Shown in pieces: positions 24,717-33,180 of a stretch of 38,205 nucleotides of DNA (within the stretch, counting starts at the first letter, position 1; the number at the start of each line of letters is the position of its first letter). Source of the DNA: Verrucomicrobiota bacterium. Its GTDB lineage: Bacteria > Verrucomicrobiota > Kiritimatiellia > Kiritimatiellales > Pontiellaceae. The DNA is taken from the NCBI GenBank assembly GCA_024279685.1, contig JAJRRI010000081.1, positions 1-38,205 on the forward strand, in the 5' to 3' direction. The notes under the pieces were generated by a model. The model made no database searches, was not told where the DNA came from, and saw only the letters and a list, made by a program, of their open reading frames with translations. Position numbers and translations under genes: made by a program.

Positions 24717-25865
24717 ATGAGAAAAGGATTGGGTCTGATTTTGATGGGTTTGGTTTTTGGTGGAATGGACCCCTCCGAAGCCCAGCAGAAGGGGGCTGGA
24801 GCACCGGTCTTGCACGTAACCTGCAATACGTCGATGGCAGCGGTTCGGATTGACGGCGAGCGGGTGGATAACGCCCACTCCATCACGCTAAAGAAAGGGC
24901 AACAGTATTTGCTTTCGGTAACGAAGCCGGGCTATGAGCCCTATCGAAAAACATTCTCGGCAGCGTGGAACGGGGGGAGAGAAATCAATGTGGTCTTGGA
25001 GAGGGGGATTGGGCCCGAGGAAGGGCAACCCTGGATCGCTGAGCTTGAAGACGGCATTAAAATGGAGTTCATGTCGGTGCCGGTCGGCCATTTCATGATG
25101 GGGTCGTCCGAGGGGGAGGACGACGAACGCCCGGTGCGACGGGTAGAGTTTAAGCGACCCTTCTGGATGGCGAAAACCGAAGTGACGTATCAGCAGTACG
25201 AACAGTTCCGGAAAGTGAAATATACGCTGGAAGAGAATGAGATAAAGATGCCGTTGGGAGGGGGATATCCGGTGAGTTATGTGAGTTGGAACGAAGCCCG
25301 AGACTTTTGTAAATGGTTGACGAAGAAAGAGCGGCGGCGCGGGCGGTTGCCGGAGGGATATGAATATACCCTGCCGACGGAGGCCGAGTGGGAATATGCT
25401 TGTCGTGCCGGAACCACTGAGGCATATGCGGGGAACGTGGATGCGATGGCCTGGCATAAAAAAAATAGTATAGAACGGACGAATCTCGTGGGGAAAAAGA
25501 AACCGAATGCGTGGGGTTTATACGACATGCATGGGAATGTTTGGGAGTGGTGCGCGGATGAATGGTATGCCTCGTATTCTAATGCGCCGACCGCGGGTTC
25601 CCAGCGTGGCGATGCCTACGATGAGTATGCGGTGGATCGTTTGCGGATGGATGAGGAAGGGAACCAGTATCGTTTGCATAGTCCGGGGAACCGGGTGGTG
25701 CGCGGCGGTAGTTGGCACTATTCGGCCTTGGCTTGCCGCTCGGCAAACCGCTACTACCACGACCAGAAGTACAAGCTGAACTATTTGGGGTTCCGACCTG
25801 TTATTCTTTGGAATCCGCCGGTCTATAAACTGAAGGCGACGACTCGCCTTAAAGAGGGTTTGTAA
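24717..25865 (+). CDS. Secreted PEGA + formylglycine-generating-enzyme-like (SUMF1) protein
   Basis: This 382-residue protein has a signal peptide (MRKGLGLILMGLVFGGMDPSEAQ). A PEGA-like domain spans about residues 31-95 (AAVRIDGERVDNAHSITLKKGQ, VTKPGYEPYRK). The FGE/SUMF1 domain spans 105-370: MSVPVGHFMMGSSEGEDDERP, WMAKTEVTYQQYEQF, LPTEAEWEYACRAGT, WGLYDMHGNVWEWCADEW and RVVRGGSWHYSALACRSANR, ending YLGFRPV. The two redox cysteines of true FGE are not seen: the only Cys in the GGSW region aligns with the later RCAARS cysteine, by eye. It is therefore probably a non-sulfatase-activating family member. A ribosome binding site (GAGAGG) precedes the ATG. Confidence 0.88.
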   Translation: MRKGLGLILMGLVFGGMDPSEAQQKGAGAPVLHVTCNTSMAAVRIDGERVDNAHSITLKKGQQYLLSVTKPGYEPYRKTFSAAWNGGREINVVLERGIGPEEGQPWIAELEDGIKMEFMSVPVGHFMMGSSEGEDDERPVRRVEFKRPFWMAKTEVTYQQYEQFRKVKYTLEENEIKMPLGGGYPVSYVSWNEARDFCKWLTKKERRRGRLPEGYEYTLPTEAEWEYACRAGTTEAYAGNVDAMAWHKKNSIERTNLVGKKKPNAWGLYDMHGNVWEWCADEWYASYSNAPTAGSQRGDAYDEYAVDRLRMDEEGNQYRLHSPGNRVVRGGSWHYSALACRSANRYYHDQKYKLNYLGFRPVILWNPPVYKLKATTRLKEGL

Positions 25866-25868
25866 CAG

Positions 25869-26066
25869 ATGAAGAGTCAGTTTCTGCGGTACATGATCGC
25901 CTTTTCATGGATTCTCTCTTTATTTTTGACCGGTTGCTCGGGAGGCGATGGGGCTAAGCTATCCATCCGGCAGGTGAAGTCTGCGCTAAAGAAGGCAGAT
26001 AAGGAATCGAACCTAAAGGTCAAAATTTACCCCTCCACGTCGCCTACGAACAGACCCAGAAAATGA
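25869..26066 (+). CDS. Lipoprotein N-terminus of a probable frameshifted ankyrin protein
   Basis: This 65-residue ORF starts 3 bases after the previous stop, with GAGGG as ribosome binding site. It encodes a type II signal peptide with lipobox LTGC (FSWILSLFLTGCSGG). The next 40 residues are Lys-rich, ending unnaturally with PSTSPTNRPRK. Beyond about 26014 the third frame reads GQNLPLHVAYEQTQKMKAATPPPPQLVEFLLQNES, an ankyrin-type unit that continues into the next ORF. A one-base loss in the short A run at 26014-26016, or the AAAA a few bases later, would link the two. The intact gene would then be an outer-membrane or periplasmic ankyrin lipoprotein. Confidence 0.7.
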   Translation: MKSQFLRYMIAFSWILSLFLTGCSGGDGAKLSIRQVKSALKKADKESNLKVKIYPSTSPTNRPRK

Positions 26067-27727
26067 AGGCGGCGACCCCGCCTCCCCCTCAGCTGGTGGA
26101 ATTTTTACTGCAAAATGAATCCACGTTGAGCGGCATTCCGCAGCAAATCTATAGTTTATCGATGCAGGCCGAGCAATTCGAGGCCTTCGAGTGGGCGCTC
26201 GAAAATGGCGCAAAGTTGAACATTCATTATACCGAACTGCTGAAATTTTGGGCGATGGGGTCGGTGTGGCGCGACTACATCCTTGCAGAACATTCGGAGA
26301 CCGCTTTGCCGGTTTTTATGGATGAGGCAATCAAGGGATATGACGTGCGATTTTTCCGGGAGCACGTTGCGGAATTCAAGACCATCGGATTCAAGACACA
26401 CCGCTTCATGAGCCCCATCGAATTCAATACCCGCCTCATCCGTTACATGACCGAGCGAATTGAGCGAGCCATGGAAAAAGGTAGTAGGGAGCGGGTGGTA
26501 TTTTTAGTCGATAACATGCCACCTCGGCCTTCTGGAACCTATGTTGAGGAAGGGGCGGCCGAGATTAGGCGCGAGCTCGGCGACTATGCTTTATACACCT
26601 TGGAGGACGAGGAGTTATTCTGCAAACTGATTAAAATGGGGTACGATCACAATCAGATTAACCTCTCCAACTCCATCATTGGCGAGCGGTTGCTCGCAGC
26701 TCTTCGTGCTCACCCCAAATCCGCTATTCGGGCGGTTGGGCTTGATGAATGGAGCGGTAAAATGACTAAAATCGAGTTCGATTTTCTTAATAGCTTGCCC
26801 GAGACCCAGCTGGATTCGTTAGATCAGATCTATGTGAACGAATCTATCGAATTGAGCATGGCGGGCGGGGACGAGGAGCGGACGCGGTCTTACATTGTGT
26901 TGAGCATGCAGAGGAAGCCGTTTACCCAAGGAGATTATGAGTGGCTAATAAATCTCTCACTGAAATATGGAAGTCGAATGGGGATCGATTATGTGAAGGA
27001 GCATAGCGGGGAAATTGACATCTTTACGTTTGATCTCGCCTCCCTCGCCGAAAATCAAGATCTGTTCGTGCGGTATGCGCCAGAGATCATGAAAAAAGTT
27101 TATTCTCCGATGGATACCCAGCCACGTAAGGATGGAACCACGTTAGGTCGAATTTATGAAGCCTTCACCGCCAGTAACGAACAGGCCGGCCTCTACATCG
27201 TTACGCGTTACGACCTCGCGAAGGTATGGGTAAAAACGACGGAAGGGCGCACTCTGTTGATGGATATCTGTCGAGCGGGTAACCTTGCCGCAACTCGCTT
27301 CTTGATTGAGGAAAGAGGGGCCGATATTCATGTCCAGACGGGCTATCAGAAGTTAGAGGTTAATCTCTTTGGCCGAATTCGGCCCACCGAGGGAAAACTT
27401 ACTCCGATCTTTTTTGCGGCGCAAAGCGGTAATACTGAACTGATTAAATACATTTCAGAAAAGAGCTTTGATGGCGTAAATGCTCGCTCGAACTTTGGGG
27501 CCACCCCCTTGATGCATGCCGTGAGCGCAGGGCATCTTGATGCGGTCAAAATGCTCATCGACCTTGGAGCCAAAGTGAATGCTGAGATGAGTCCCGACTT
27601 AAATAACGGGATCGACACGAACGAAATGGGCGCCTTCTACGACATCTCCAACGCCTACCGCCGCGCCAAATCGGGGGGACATACTGAAATCCTCGCGATA
27701 CTCCAGCAGGCGGGTGCCCGTCCGTAG
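26063..27727 (+). CDS. Ankyrin-repeat protein, main part of the split lipoprotein gene
   Basis: This 554-residue ORF overlaps the lipoprotein ORF (ATGA). The N-terminal two-thirds is helical with degenerate repeats (LVEFLLQNESTLSG, AFEWALENGAKLNIHY). Clear ankyrin repeats lie near the C-terminus: RTLLMDICRAGNLAATRFLIEERGADIH, LTPIFFAAQSGNTELIKYISE and ATPLMHAVSAGHLDAVKMLIDLGAKVNAE. Ankyrin repeats bind other proteins. The true N-terminus is probably that of the upstream lipoprotein ORF, so the start at 26063 is likely an artefact of the frameshift. It is the last gene of the 19.4-27.7 kb run; no terminator is obvious. Confidence 0.8.
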   Translation: MKAATPPPPQLVEFLLQNESTLSGIPQQIYSLSMQAEQFEAFEWALENGAKLNIHYTELLKFWAMGSVWRDYILAEHSETALPVFMDEAIKGYDVRFFREHVAEFKTIGFKTHRFMSPIEFNTRLIRYMTERIERAMEKGSRERVVFLVDNMPPRPSGTYVEEGAAEIRRELGDYALYTLEDEELFCKLIKMGYDHNQINLSNSIIGERLLAALRAHPKSAIRAVGLDEWSGKMTKIEFDFLNSLPETQLDSLDQIYVNESIELSMAGGDEERTRSYIVLSMQRKPFTQGDYEWLINLSLKYGSRMGIDYVKEHSGEIDIFTFDLASLAENQDLFVRYAPEIMKKVYSPMDTQPRKDGTTLGRIYEAFTASNEQAGLYIVTRYDLAKVWVKTTEGRTLLMDICRAGNLAATRFLIEERGADIHVQTGYQKLEVNLFGRIRPTEGKLTPIFFAAQSGNTELIKYISEKSFDGVNARSNFGATPLMHAVSAGHLDAVKMLIDLGAKVNAEMSPDLNNGIDTNEMGAFYDISNAYRRAKSGGHTEILAILQQAGARP

Positions 27728-27891
27728 CTATTGGATTAAGTTTCAACCTTTAGCTGGACGATCTTATTCGGTGCATTTTTCGCAACGAGCCCCGCTGTGG
27801 GTTTCGGCCTTATCGCCTGCGAGCTAGCTATCCCGGTACGTTTTTTTACAAAAGGTGTTTGCGTACTTGAGGAGCCAAAAGAAGGGAGTGT

Positions 27892-30375
27892 CTACCATGA
27901 AAATAGGACATCCCCCGAAAAAGAATCAAATTCCAAGCAGACTCCGTCGTCCACATCGGTCGTGCGTGGATCGATAAATTTTCCAACCAAATAGGGACTG
28001 GAAGGTTCCGCTAAAATTGCTACATTTTTTTCTGTATCCCGAACCGGGAAAAATCGAACCGTGGCATTCTTTAGGTTGGTGACGAGTAATCGGCGGTTAA
28101 CTCCATACGCTATCGAGGGGAGTTCGCGGCACTCCACCTTGGACGTTTCGGACTGCTGAACGAAAACTCGGCACTCGTGATGCCAGGCGGGGGGGAGTTG
28201 GTAATGGGCTCCCTTTTTGCTAAGAGTGGCATGGGTTCCGGTGAACAAAGGGGCTCCATGCGGCATTCGTAAATGAACGCCGACTTCTGAGACGTTGTAT
28301 CCACTAAAGAAAAAGCCGTTGCGGGAGCGGGAAACGGTATGGATTGGGGTGCGTTCTTTCGTGTTCATTTTCTCATGGAGGGCTTCAAAACCACCCATCT
28401 GGGCAACCAGTAGGCGCACCATTGACTCGGCCGGAAAAAATTGCGCTGTATCCAGTGGATAGGGTAGATTATTTTCCATATGGGTTTCGTCGCAAGAAAC
28501 GGTTCCTCGCACCCAACCGAGCCTTCCACCGTTCCAGCCCGGCGGTTCATGCAAGAGAGCAACCGGATAGGATTGTTCGCCGTGCGTGGCCGTGGCCAGC
28601 ACATGGAGATATTCCGAAGCTTGCTTTGCCAAGGCCAGTGTAAGCGGGCCGCCGGAAATGATGGCGGCATGGTGAAGGGTCGAGCTATATGCCACTCCGT
28701 CGGATTTTTCCCAACCCGGCTGGAGCGTTAGTTCGAAATCGCCCTGAGCGGGCGCTGCGGGTTCAAGTGCTAAAAGAGCTAAAAGCTCGGTGTCGTCGTG
28801 GGCGATCGGGCCGTAAAAAAGAACTCGTCCGCCATGGTGTGCTTGCTCTAGTAACTGCTTCCGGAGTGGGCTTCCTGGTCTTGGAACCGGAGTCAACAGA
28901 ATGGAACCAGAAAGCCTATCTGTTCTATGGGCGGCAATCGATCGGTAATTTTGGGTGCTGACTACGGTGTTTATTGGGGCCCCTTGATTGATGGCTCCGC
29001 GTATGTACCAGTCGCCGAAATAGACCTCTTCAAGTTGGGGCTTATCGCTAAAGACGGCCTCGTGATATTCTGCGAACGGATAGACCCACAGCAAGGGGCC
29101 GGGTTGATCCGGCGAATTCTCCCTTGCTCTCAGGACATGCGCTGTTACTTCGGCCGCAACCTGGGCGGGCATTTCGCCTTTTGAGTCGTCCACGGTAAGA
29201 AAGCTGATGGAATTCGGGGTTTCAATTTTTCCCTGATGATTAAGTCGGCCGACGGCGAGCGGCATGTATAAATCATGGGGGAAGCGTTGGTAGCGGTCGA
29301 TCCATGGACTGTTCACCCACCAGGGGTCATGCGTATAAAATCGGAAAGGAAATCCCTCGCCCGGAAGCTCGGCGATATGCGACATCCAGCCTGCGAGTTC
29401 CAGTCCAAAATCACCATTCAAAGCGGCCCAAGGCGAGTTTACCGGCGGTTCGAGTGGTCCATACTCATAGATCTCCGACAGCGGAACGGCATCCGATGCC
29501 AGATCAATTCCTGTGGTCATATTTGTTCCGCGCGTGCGAACCAACAGATCGGGAACTTCCTGCCTGAAATCCTGCCAGAATTTCCGAATCCCGTTAGCCG
29601 ATTTTTCTGTTTTTCCCGGCATGAAGCGGTAGCCATCGAAAAGAGCCCCATTAAGCCCCCACGTTTCGATTCCAAAGCCAAATCCATTGGAAAACCAGAT
29701 AAAATCAAAGCCAAGATCAGGGTTGAAATACCGTAATTGGCGTCCCAGAAACGTACCAATTGTCGTGCCATCAGGGATGCCATCTGGAAAGCCGGAATAA
29801 GCGACGGAGTCGCCTTTAAGTATCGCCGCACAGCCGACGAATGTTTTTCCATATAGGGGCCCGCCAAGGCAGATCTCAGGGTGCCGCTCGTATTTGAAGG
29901 AGGATTTTGAAAATTCTGGACCGGGGTCAAAGATCGTGCCCACTTTGATAGGGAGCTCCAGAATGTGCTCTCCCTCGCGCTTCATATCTTCAACTAAACC
30001 CTTTAGCCAGCGATAGGTGAAAACTGCGGGGTTTTCGCGATATAGATAGGGTTGCCAGTACAGGCCAATGCCATCCGGGTCTATCTCATCGCCTTTCGCG
30101 CTATTCTGGGTTTCATTCAACCGGCTCGCCCCGCCGAGATAGCGAGCCCACTCGAGTTCCACATCTAGGTCGCCTCGATAATCCAGAATTTCGGTACCGT
30201 CGGCCGCCCACAACATAACGTGTACTTCATCGGCGTGTTCGCAAAGGGAGATCCATTGCCGGAACATCTTTCGGCAGACTGCTCGACGGGTCTCCGTCGT
30301 ATTATCGAAGAAGGCTTTTAGGCTGATCTCTAGGGAAACGGTTTTAAAGGATTCGGGGGTCGGTATATAAGTCAT
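27892..30375 (-). CDS. Uncharacterised 827-aa protein, enzyme-like, carbohydrate context
   Basis: This is a large cytoplasmic-looking protein (no signal peptide) beginning MTYIPTPESFKTVSLEISLKAFF. It is rich in aromatic residues and has barrel-like segments in the first half (VHVMLWAADGTEILDY, FDFIWFSNGFGFGIETWG, FRFYTHDPWWVNSPWIDRY). A Rossmann-like stretch near residues 500-545 (SGSILLTPVPRPGSPLRKQLL, GGRVLFYGPIAHDD) resembles the glutamine-amidotransferase-like domain of some glycoside hydrolases. The C-terminus is beta-rich. I have seen similar hypothetical proteins in Lentisphaerae/Verrucomicrobia and Paenibacillus but cannot name an activity. A glycoside hydrolase-like role is inference. 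It lies downstream of the LacI gene. Confidence 0.6.
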   Translation of the reverse strand: MTYIPTPESFKTVSLEISLKAFFDNTTETRRAVCRKMFRQWISLCEHADEVHVMLWAADGTEILDYRGDLDVELEWARYLGGASRLNETQNSAKGDEIDPDGIGLYWQPYLYRENPAVFTYRWLKGLVEDMKREGEHILELPIKVGTIFDPGPEFSKSSFKYERHPEICLGGPLYGKTFVGCAAILKGDSVAYSGFPDGIPDGTTIGTFLGRQLRYFNPDLGFDFIWFSNGFGFGIETWGLNGALFDGYRFMPGKTEKSANGIRKFWQDFRQEVPDLLVRTRGTNMTTGIDLASDAVPLSEIYEYGPLEPPVNSPWAALNGDFGLELAGWMSHIAELPGEGFPFRFYTHDPWWVNSPWIDRYQRFPHDLYMPLAVGRLNHQGKIETPNSISFLTVDDSKGEMPAQVAAEVTAHVLRARENSPDQPGPLLWVYPFAEYHEAVFSDKPQLEEVYFGDWYIRGAINQGAPINTVVSTQNYRSIAAHRTDRLSGSILLTPVPRPGSPLRKQLLEQAHHGGRVLFYGPIAHDDTELLALLALEPAAPAQGDFELTLQPGWEKSDGVAYSSTLHHAAIISGGPLTLALAKQASEYLHVLATATHGEQSYPVALLHEPPGWNGGRLGWVRGTVSCDETHMENNLPYPLDTAQFFPAESMVRLLVAQMGGFEALHEKMNTKERTPIHTVSRSRNGFFFSGYNVSEVGVHLRMPHGAPLFTGTHATLSKKGAHYQLPPAWHHECRVFVQQSETSKVECRELPSIAYGVNRRLLVTNLKNATVRFFPVRDTEKNVAILAEPSSPYLVGKFIDPRTTDVDDGVCLEFDSFSGDVLFSW

Positions 30376-30406
30376 GAAATAAGCGCTCCTCTAATTACAT
30401 AGGATC

Positions 30407-30442
30407 GTCATACTTACCGTAATCTTTCGTAAAGTCAATCGA
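30407..30442 (-). promoter_or_regulatory. Possible promoter of the 827-aa gene
   Basis: On the minus strand, TTGACT is followed 17 bases later by a weak -10 region (AAGTAT). An imperfect inverted repeat (CTTTACG ... CGGTAAG) lies between them, and TTTACGA also occurs at 31768-31775 ahead of the divergent esterase gene. It could be a regulator site. Weak evidence. Confidence 0.25.
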
Positions 30443-30609
30443 GTTTATCAAAACATCGCCGCGTTTTTAGGGTTCAAGAGCGATGCCAATTTGGAGTCGG
30501 ATCAGTCCTTCTTCAAAAGAGAATCAAACCCGATTTTCATCGGCATGAATACGCTCTGCCATGGTACGAACAAAGGGTTCGTCAGATAGAAAGAGTGCTG
30601 GGGAATGCT

Positions 30610-31662
30610 TTAGGGAGAGGTTGGCGGGGCTGTAGATTCGCGAATAATAAGTTCACCTTCCATCCAAGGCTCATGAGTGGGTGGGTTGGGGTTCTCCCCG
30701 TTAATCATCTGATGAACTCGCTGAGCTGCGGTATGTCCAAGCTTGCGGATGGGAAGCCGCATCACGGTAAGCGGTGGGTTTAGGTATTCAATATCGGGGG
30801 CGTCGTCGCAGGTTATTAAGGAAACGTGTTTGGGAATTAAAATTCCGAGTTGCTGAAAAGCGTGTAGCGCGCCCACCGCAATTTGCTCTCCGGTAACGAA
30901 TAGCGCGGTGATTTCTGGATGGGATCGGAATAGGGCGAGCGTTTCTTCATACCCCGCCCTAAATCCATAGGGTTCTGTTTTACACACTAAAGCCGGGTCA
31001 AAAGTAATTCCGGCTTGCTTTAAGGCGTGTTTATATCCACGCAGTCGATCGCGCCCTGGACGTTCTTTTGGGGCGATAATAATGGCTCCGATTTGTCGGT
31101 GGCCGAGTTGGGTCAGATACTCAATCGATTGAAAAGCAACCTTAACGTTGTCTACGGTCAGGAGGTGTTTGTTGATTTTTTCAGGCCCCGTGAATAGGCT
31201 ATAATAAGGGAAGTTGCATTGGTTTAATTCATCATAAAAAGTGCTGTGTTTGGTGGTATTGATGAGTACGACTCCGTTGATGTTGCGCTGGCTGAGTTTG
31301 CGTAGCAGCAACCCGTTGTTCAGCTTAGCGGCCGTATCGCAGAAAAGGGAGAAATCTAGATTGCGAGGGTGCAAATATTCCATGATTCCTCGCATAACCT
31401 CCGCAGTGTAGGGAAAAAAACAACCTTCATCCGGTTTCTCATGTTGAATCAGGGCACAGATATTTATAGTACGTGGGGTCATTTTTCGGGTGCTAAACCC
31501 GTATTCGGCCGCTTTTTTTCGAATTCTAGCAACGGTGTCCGCATTGAGTTCATGCGAGTTGTTCAGCGCTCGGCTGACGGTAGCTGCGCTCACCCCGAGT
31601 TCTTTACCTAGGGTAACAAGGCTGGTTTTCTTTTTCATATCGATCGTCCGTTTTTTGACCAT
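30610..31662 (-). CDS. LacI-family transcriptional regulator
   Basis: This 350-residue regulator has a LacI-type helix-turn-helix close to the N-terminus (TLGKELGVSAATVSRALNNSHELNADTVARIRKKAAEYGF). A periplasmic-binding-protein-like sensor domain follows (ICALIQHEKPDEGCFFPYTAEVMRGIMEYL; HRQIGAIII; RLRGYKHALKQAGI; ALFVTGEQIAVGALHAFQQLGI; VSLITCDD). The second in-frame ATG (residue 9, MKKKTSL) is an equally plausible start; neither has a clear ribosome binding site. It lies between the 827-aa gene and the divergent esterase operon, so it probably controls both in response to a sugar. A candidate operator is at 31707-31718. Confidence 0.9.
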   Translation of the reverse strand: MVKKRTIDMKKKTSLVTLGKELGVSAATVSRALNNSHELNADTVARIRKKAAEYGFSTRKMTPRTINICALIQHEKPDEGCFFPYTAEVMRGIMEYLHPRNLDFSLFCDTAAKLNNGLLLRKLSQRNINGVVLINTTKHSTFYDELNQCNFPYYSLFTGPEKINKHLLTVDNVKVAFQSIEYLTQLGHRQIGAIIIAPKERPGRDRLRGYKHALKQAGITFDPALVCKTEPYGFRAGYEETLALFRSHPEITALFVTGEQIAVGALHAFQQLGILIPKHVSLITCDDAPDIEYLNPPLTVMRLPIRKLGHTAAQRVHQMINGENPNPPTHEPWMEGELIIRESTAPPTSP

Positions 31663-31706
31663 GTAGAATTTTGTCTTGGTGGATGCAATAGCGGGGCTTG
31701 AAAAGC

Positions 31707-31718
31707 CGAACGCGTTCG
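31707..31718. promoter_or_regulatory. Candidate LacI-type operator
   Basis: CGAACGCGTTCG is a perfect 12-bp palindrome with central CG, the usual symmetry of LacI-family operators (x-GAA-x-CG-x-TTC-x). It lies 45 bases upstream of the LacI start and about 170 bases upstream of the esterase gene, so it could serve autoregulation. The match is by symmetry only. Confidence 0.5.
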
Positions 31719-31887
31719 ATACTCAGAACAAACGATTATCCTTAAAAATGTATTTACTTTGCATAAGTTTACGATAATTTGGTTTCATTATTTGGGTAAT
31801 AGTATGTAATTCACCGGTTTGCTACTGCGAATTTGATGGCGAGTACCTAGGCTATCATAAACCCCAATCTGAAAAATAGATGAGCAT

Positions 31888-33165
31888 ATGGATGGAGGAA
31901 GCATGGGTGATATAATGGCTAGCCAACACATGCGGTTTATTTCCCGAGCAAAGGTCGGGTTGGTTTTGGGGATCCTTATGCAGACCGATGGCTTTGTGGC
32001 CTCTTCGGCGGCGGATACGGTTGCGCGTTGCCCGGTGGAAAAATCCGCGCTGAGTACGGATTCCAGCGGAAATGACGCTGCACCAAGGGTAAAAACTTTA
32101 CCGACGGTTCCGTGTGCCCCATCCCAAGCCCGAGCGGCTTATTCGGTGGATCACCCTTTAATTTCCTACAGCGGTTATATCGCCAAAGAAGTCATCGGAT
32201 CAGCCTTTGGAGTGAACCAAAAAGCGATGCGCTTTAACCGCTCATTAAACCTGAATTCTGGCAAACGGTACGGTTGGGATACGCCCGGAGTACGCATCTC
32301 TTTTCGCACCGATTCTGCATCGGTGGTTGCGAAGCTCTACTACAGTGACAAGCATATCTCGACTTCCGCACGCAATGGCCAAGGGCTCTTTTTCATCGAT
32401 GGAGAAACGCAGGAGAGTTGGACGTTTAATTCTTCCAGCACCACGGCGGTACGTTCCCCCGAGTGGGTTAAAGTCTCGCTCGCTCATTCGGGTGAAGCTG
32501 GGTTTCACGATTATGAAATCGTTCTTCCCTTTGGGGACTCCGTCGAGTTTTGTGGTCTTGAACTGGATCCTCAGGCATCTCTTGAGCCCTTCCAGTCTTC
32601 CCGAACGCTACGCTACTTGGCCTATGGAGATTCGGTGACGCAAGGATTTTCTGCTAGCCGAATTGATAAGACCTACCCCTATCTTCTGGCGAAAGACCAG
32701 AACTGGGAGGCGCTTAATCTGGGAATGGCCGGTCGAGCGTCAACGGCCAGCGACGGAGCGGTTGTGGGGGGGATTCAGGCGGATATAATCACCGTTTTAA
32801 TGGGGGTTAATAATTGGCAAGGAGGCACTCCTTTGGCGCAATACCGAAGCCAGATGGTCGGTTTTCTTACCTTGCTTCGTGCTCAACAACCAGATGTTCC
32901 AGTTTATTTAATTACTCCACTCTGGGTGGATCCAGCATGGAACCCCCCGAATGCTATTTTGGAGCTTGAGTCCTATCGTGTCACATTACGAGACATAGCA
33001 AGCCAGCTTCAGGATAACAACCTACAGATTATAGAAGGCCCCTCTCTGATTGACCCTGAAAATAAATATTTCAACTCCGTTGCTGTGCACCCCAATGACG
33101 CTGGATTTGCCATGCTGGCCCAGCGTTTGGAGGATGCGATCAAGAAAGCGAATCTTAGAAAATAA
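31888..33165 (+). CDS. Secreted SGNH/GDSL hydrolase with N-terminal CE2-like jelly-roll
   Basis: This 425-residue protein has a signal-like hydrophobic segment (VGLVLGILMQTDGFVASSAAD) after several possible Met starts (residues 1, 6, 10, 15); the true start is uncertain. The N-terminal domain (residues 90-230) is beta-rich (VRISFRTDSASVVAKLYYS, HDYEIVLPFGDSVEFCGLEL), like the CE2 family jelly-roll. The SGNH domain follows: YGDSVTQG with nucleophile Ser249, NLGMAGRA, VLMGVNNW and VHPNDAGF with His401. The Asp usually three residues before the His is Val, which fits the Ser-His dyad reported for some CE2 esterases. It probably removes acetyl groups from plant-type polysaccharide. Only 15 bases separate it from the next gene. 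Confidence 0.85.
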   Translation: MDGGSMGDIMASQHMRFISRAKVGLVLGILMQTDGFVASSAADTVARCPVEKSALSTDSSGNDAAPRVKTLPTVPCAPSQARAAYSVDHPLISYSGYIAKEVIGSAFGVNQKAMRFNRSLNLNSGKRYGWDTPGVRISFRTDSASVVAKLYYSDKHISTSARNGQGLFFIDGETQESWTFNSSSTTAVRSPEWVKVSLAHSGEAGFHDYEIVLPFGDSVEFCGLELDPQASLEPFQSSRTLRYLAYGDSVTQGFSASRIDKTYPYLLAKDQNWEALNLGMAGRASTASDGAVVGGIQADIITVLMGVNNWQGGTPLAQYRSQMVGFLTLLRAQQPDVPVYLITPLWVDPAWNPPNAILELESYRVTLRDIASQLQDNNLQIIEGPSLIDPENKYFNSVAVHPNDAGFAMLAQRLEDAIKKANLRK

Positions 33166-33180
33166 AGGAGACTTAATTAG

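Noticed and set aside
24888-25457. 189-codon minus-strand ORF
   Set aside because: It is antisense to the FGE-like gene, rich in Pro/His/Arg typical of shadow frames.
30566-30582. ACGAAC-AAAGG-GTTCGT hairpin downstream of lacI, considered as a second LacI operator or a terminator
   Set aside because: The half-sites match the operator candidate, but the 5-base spacing differs and no T run follows on the minus strand, so neither role is supported.
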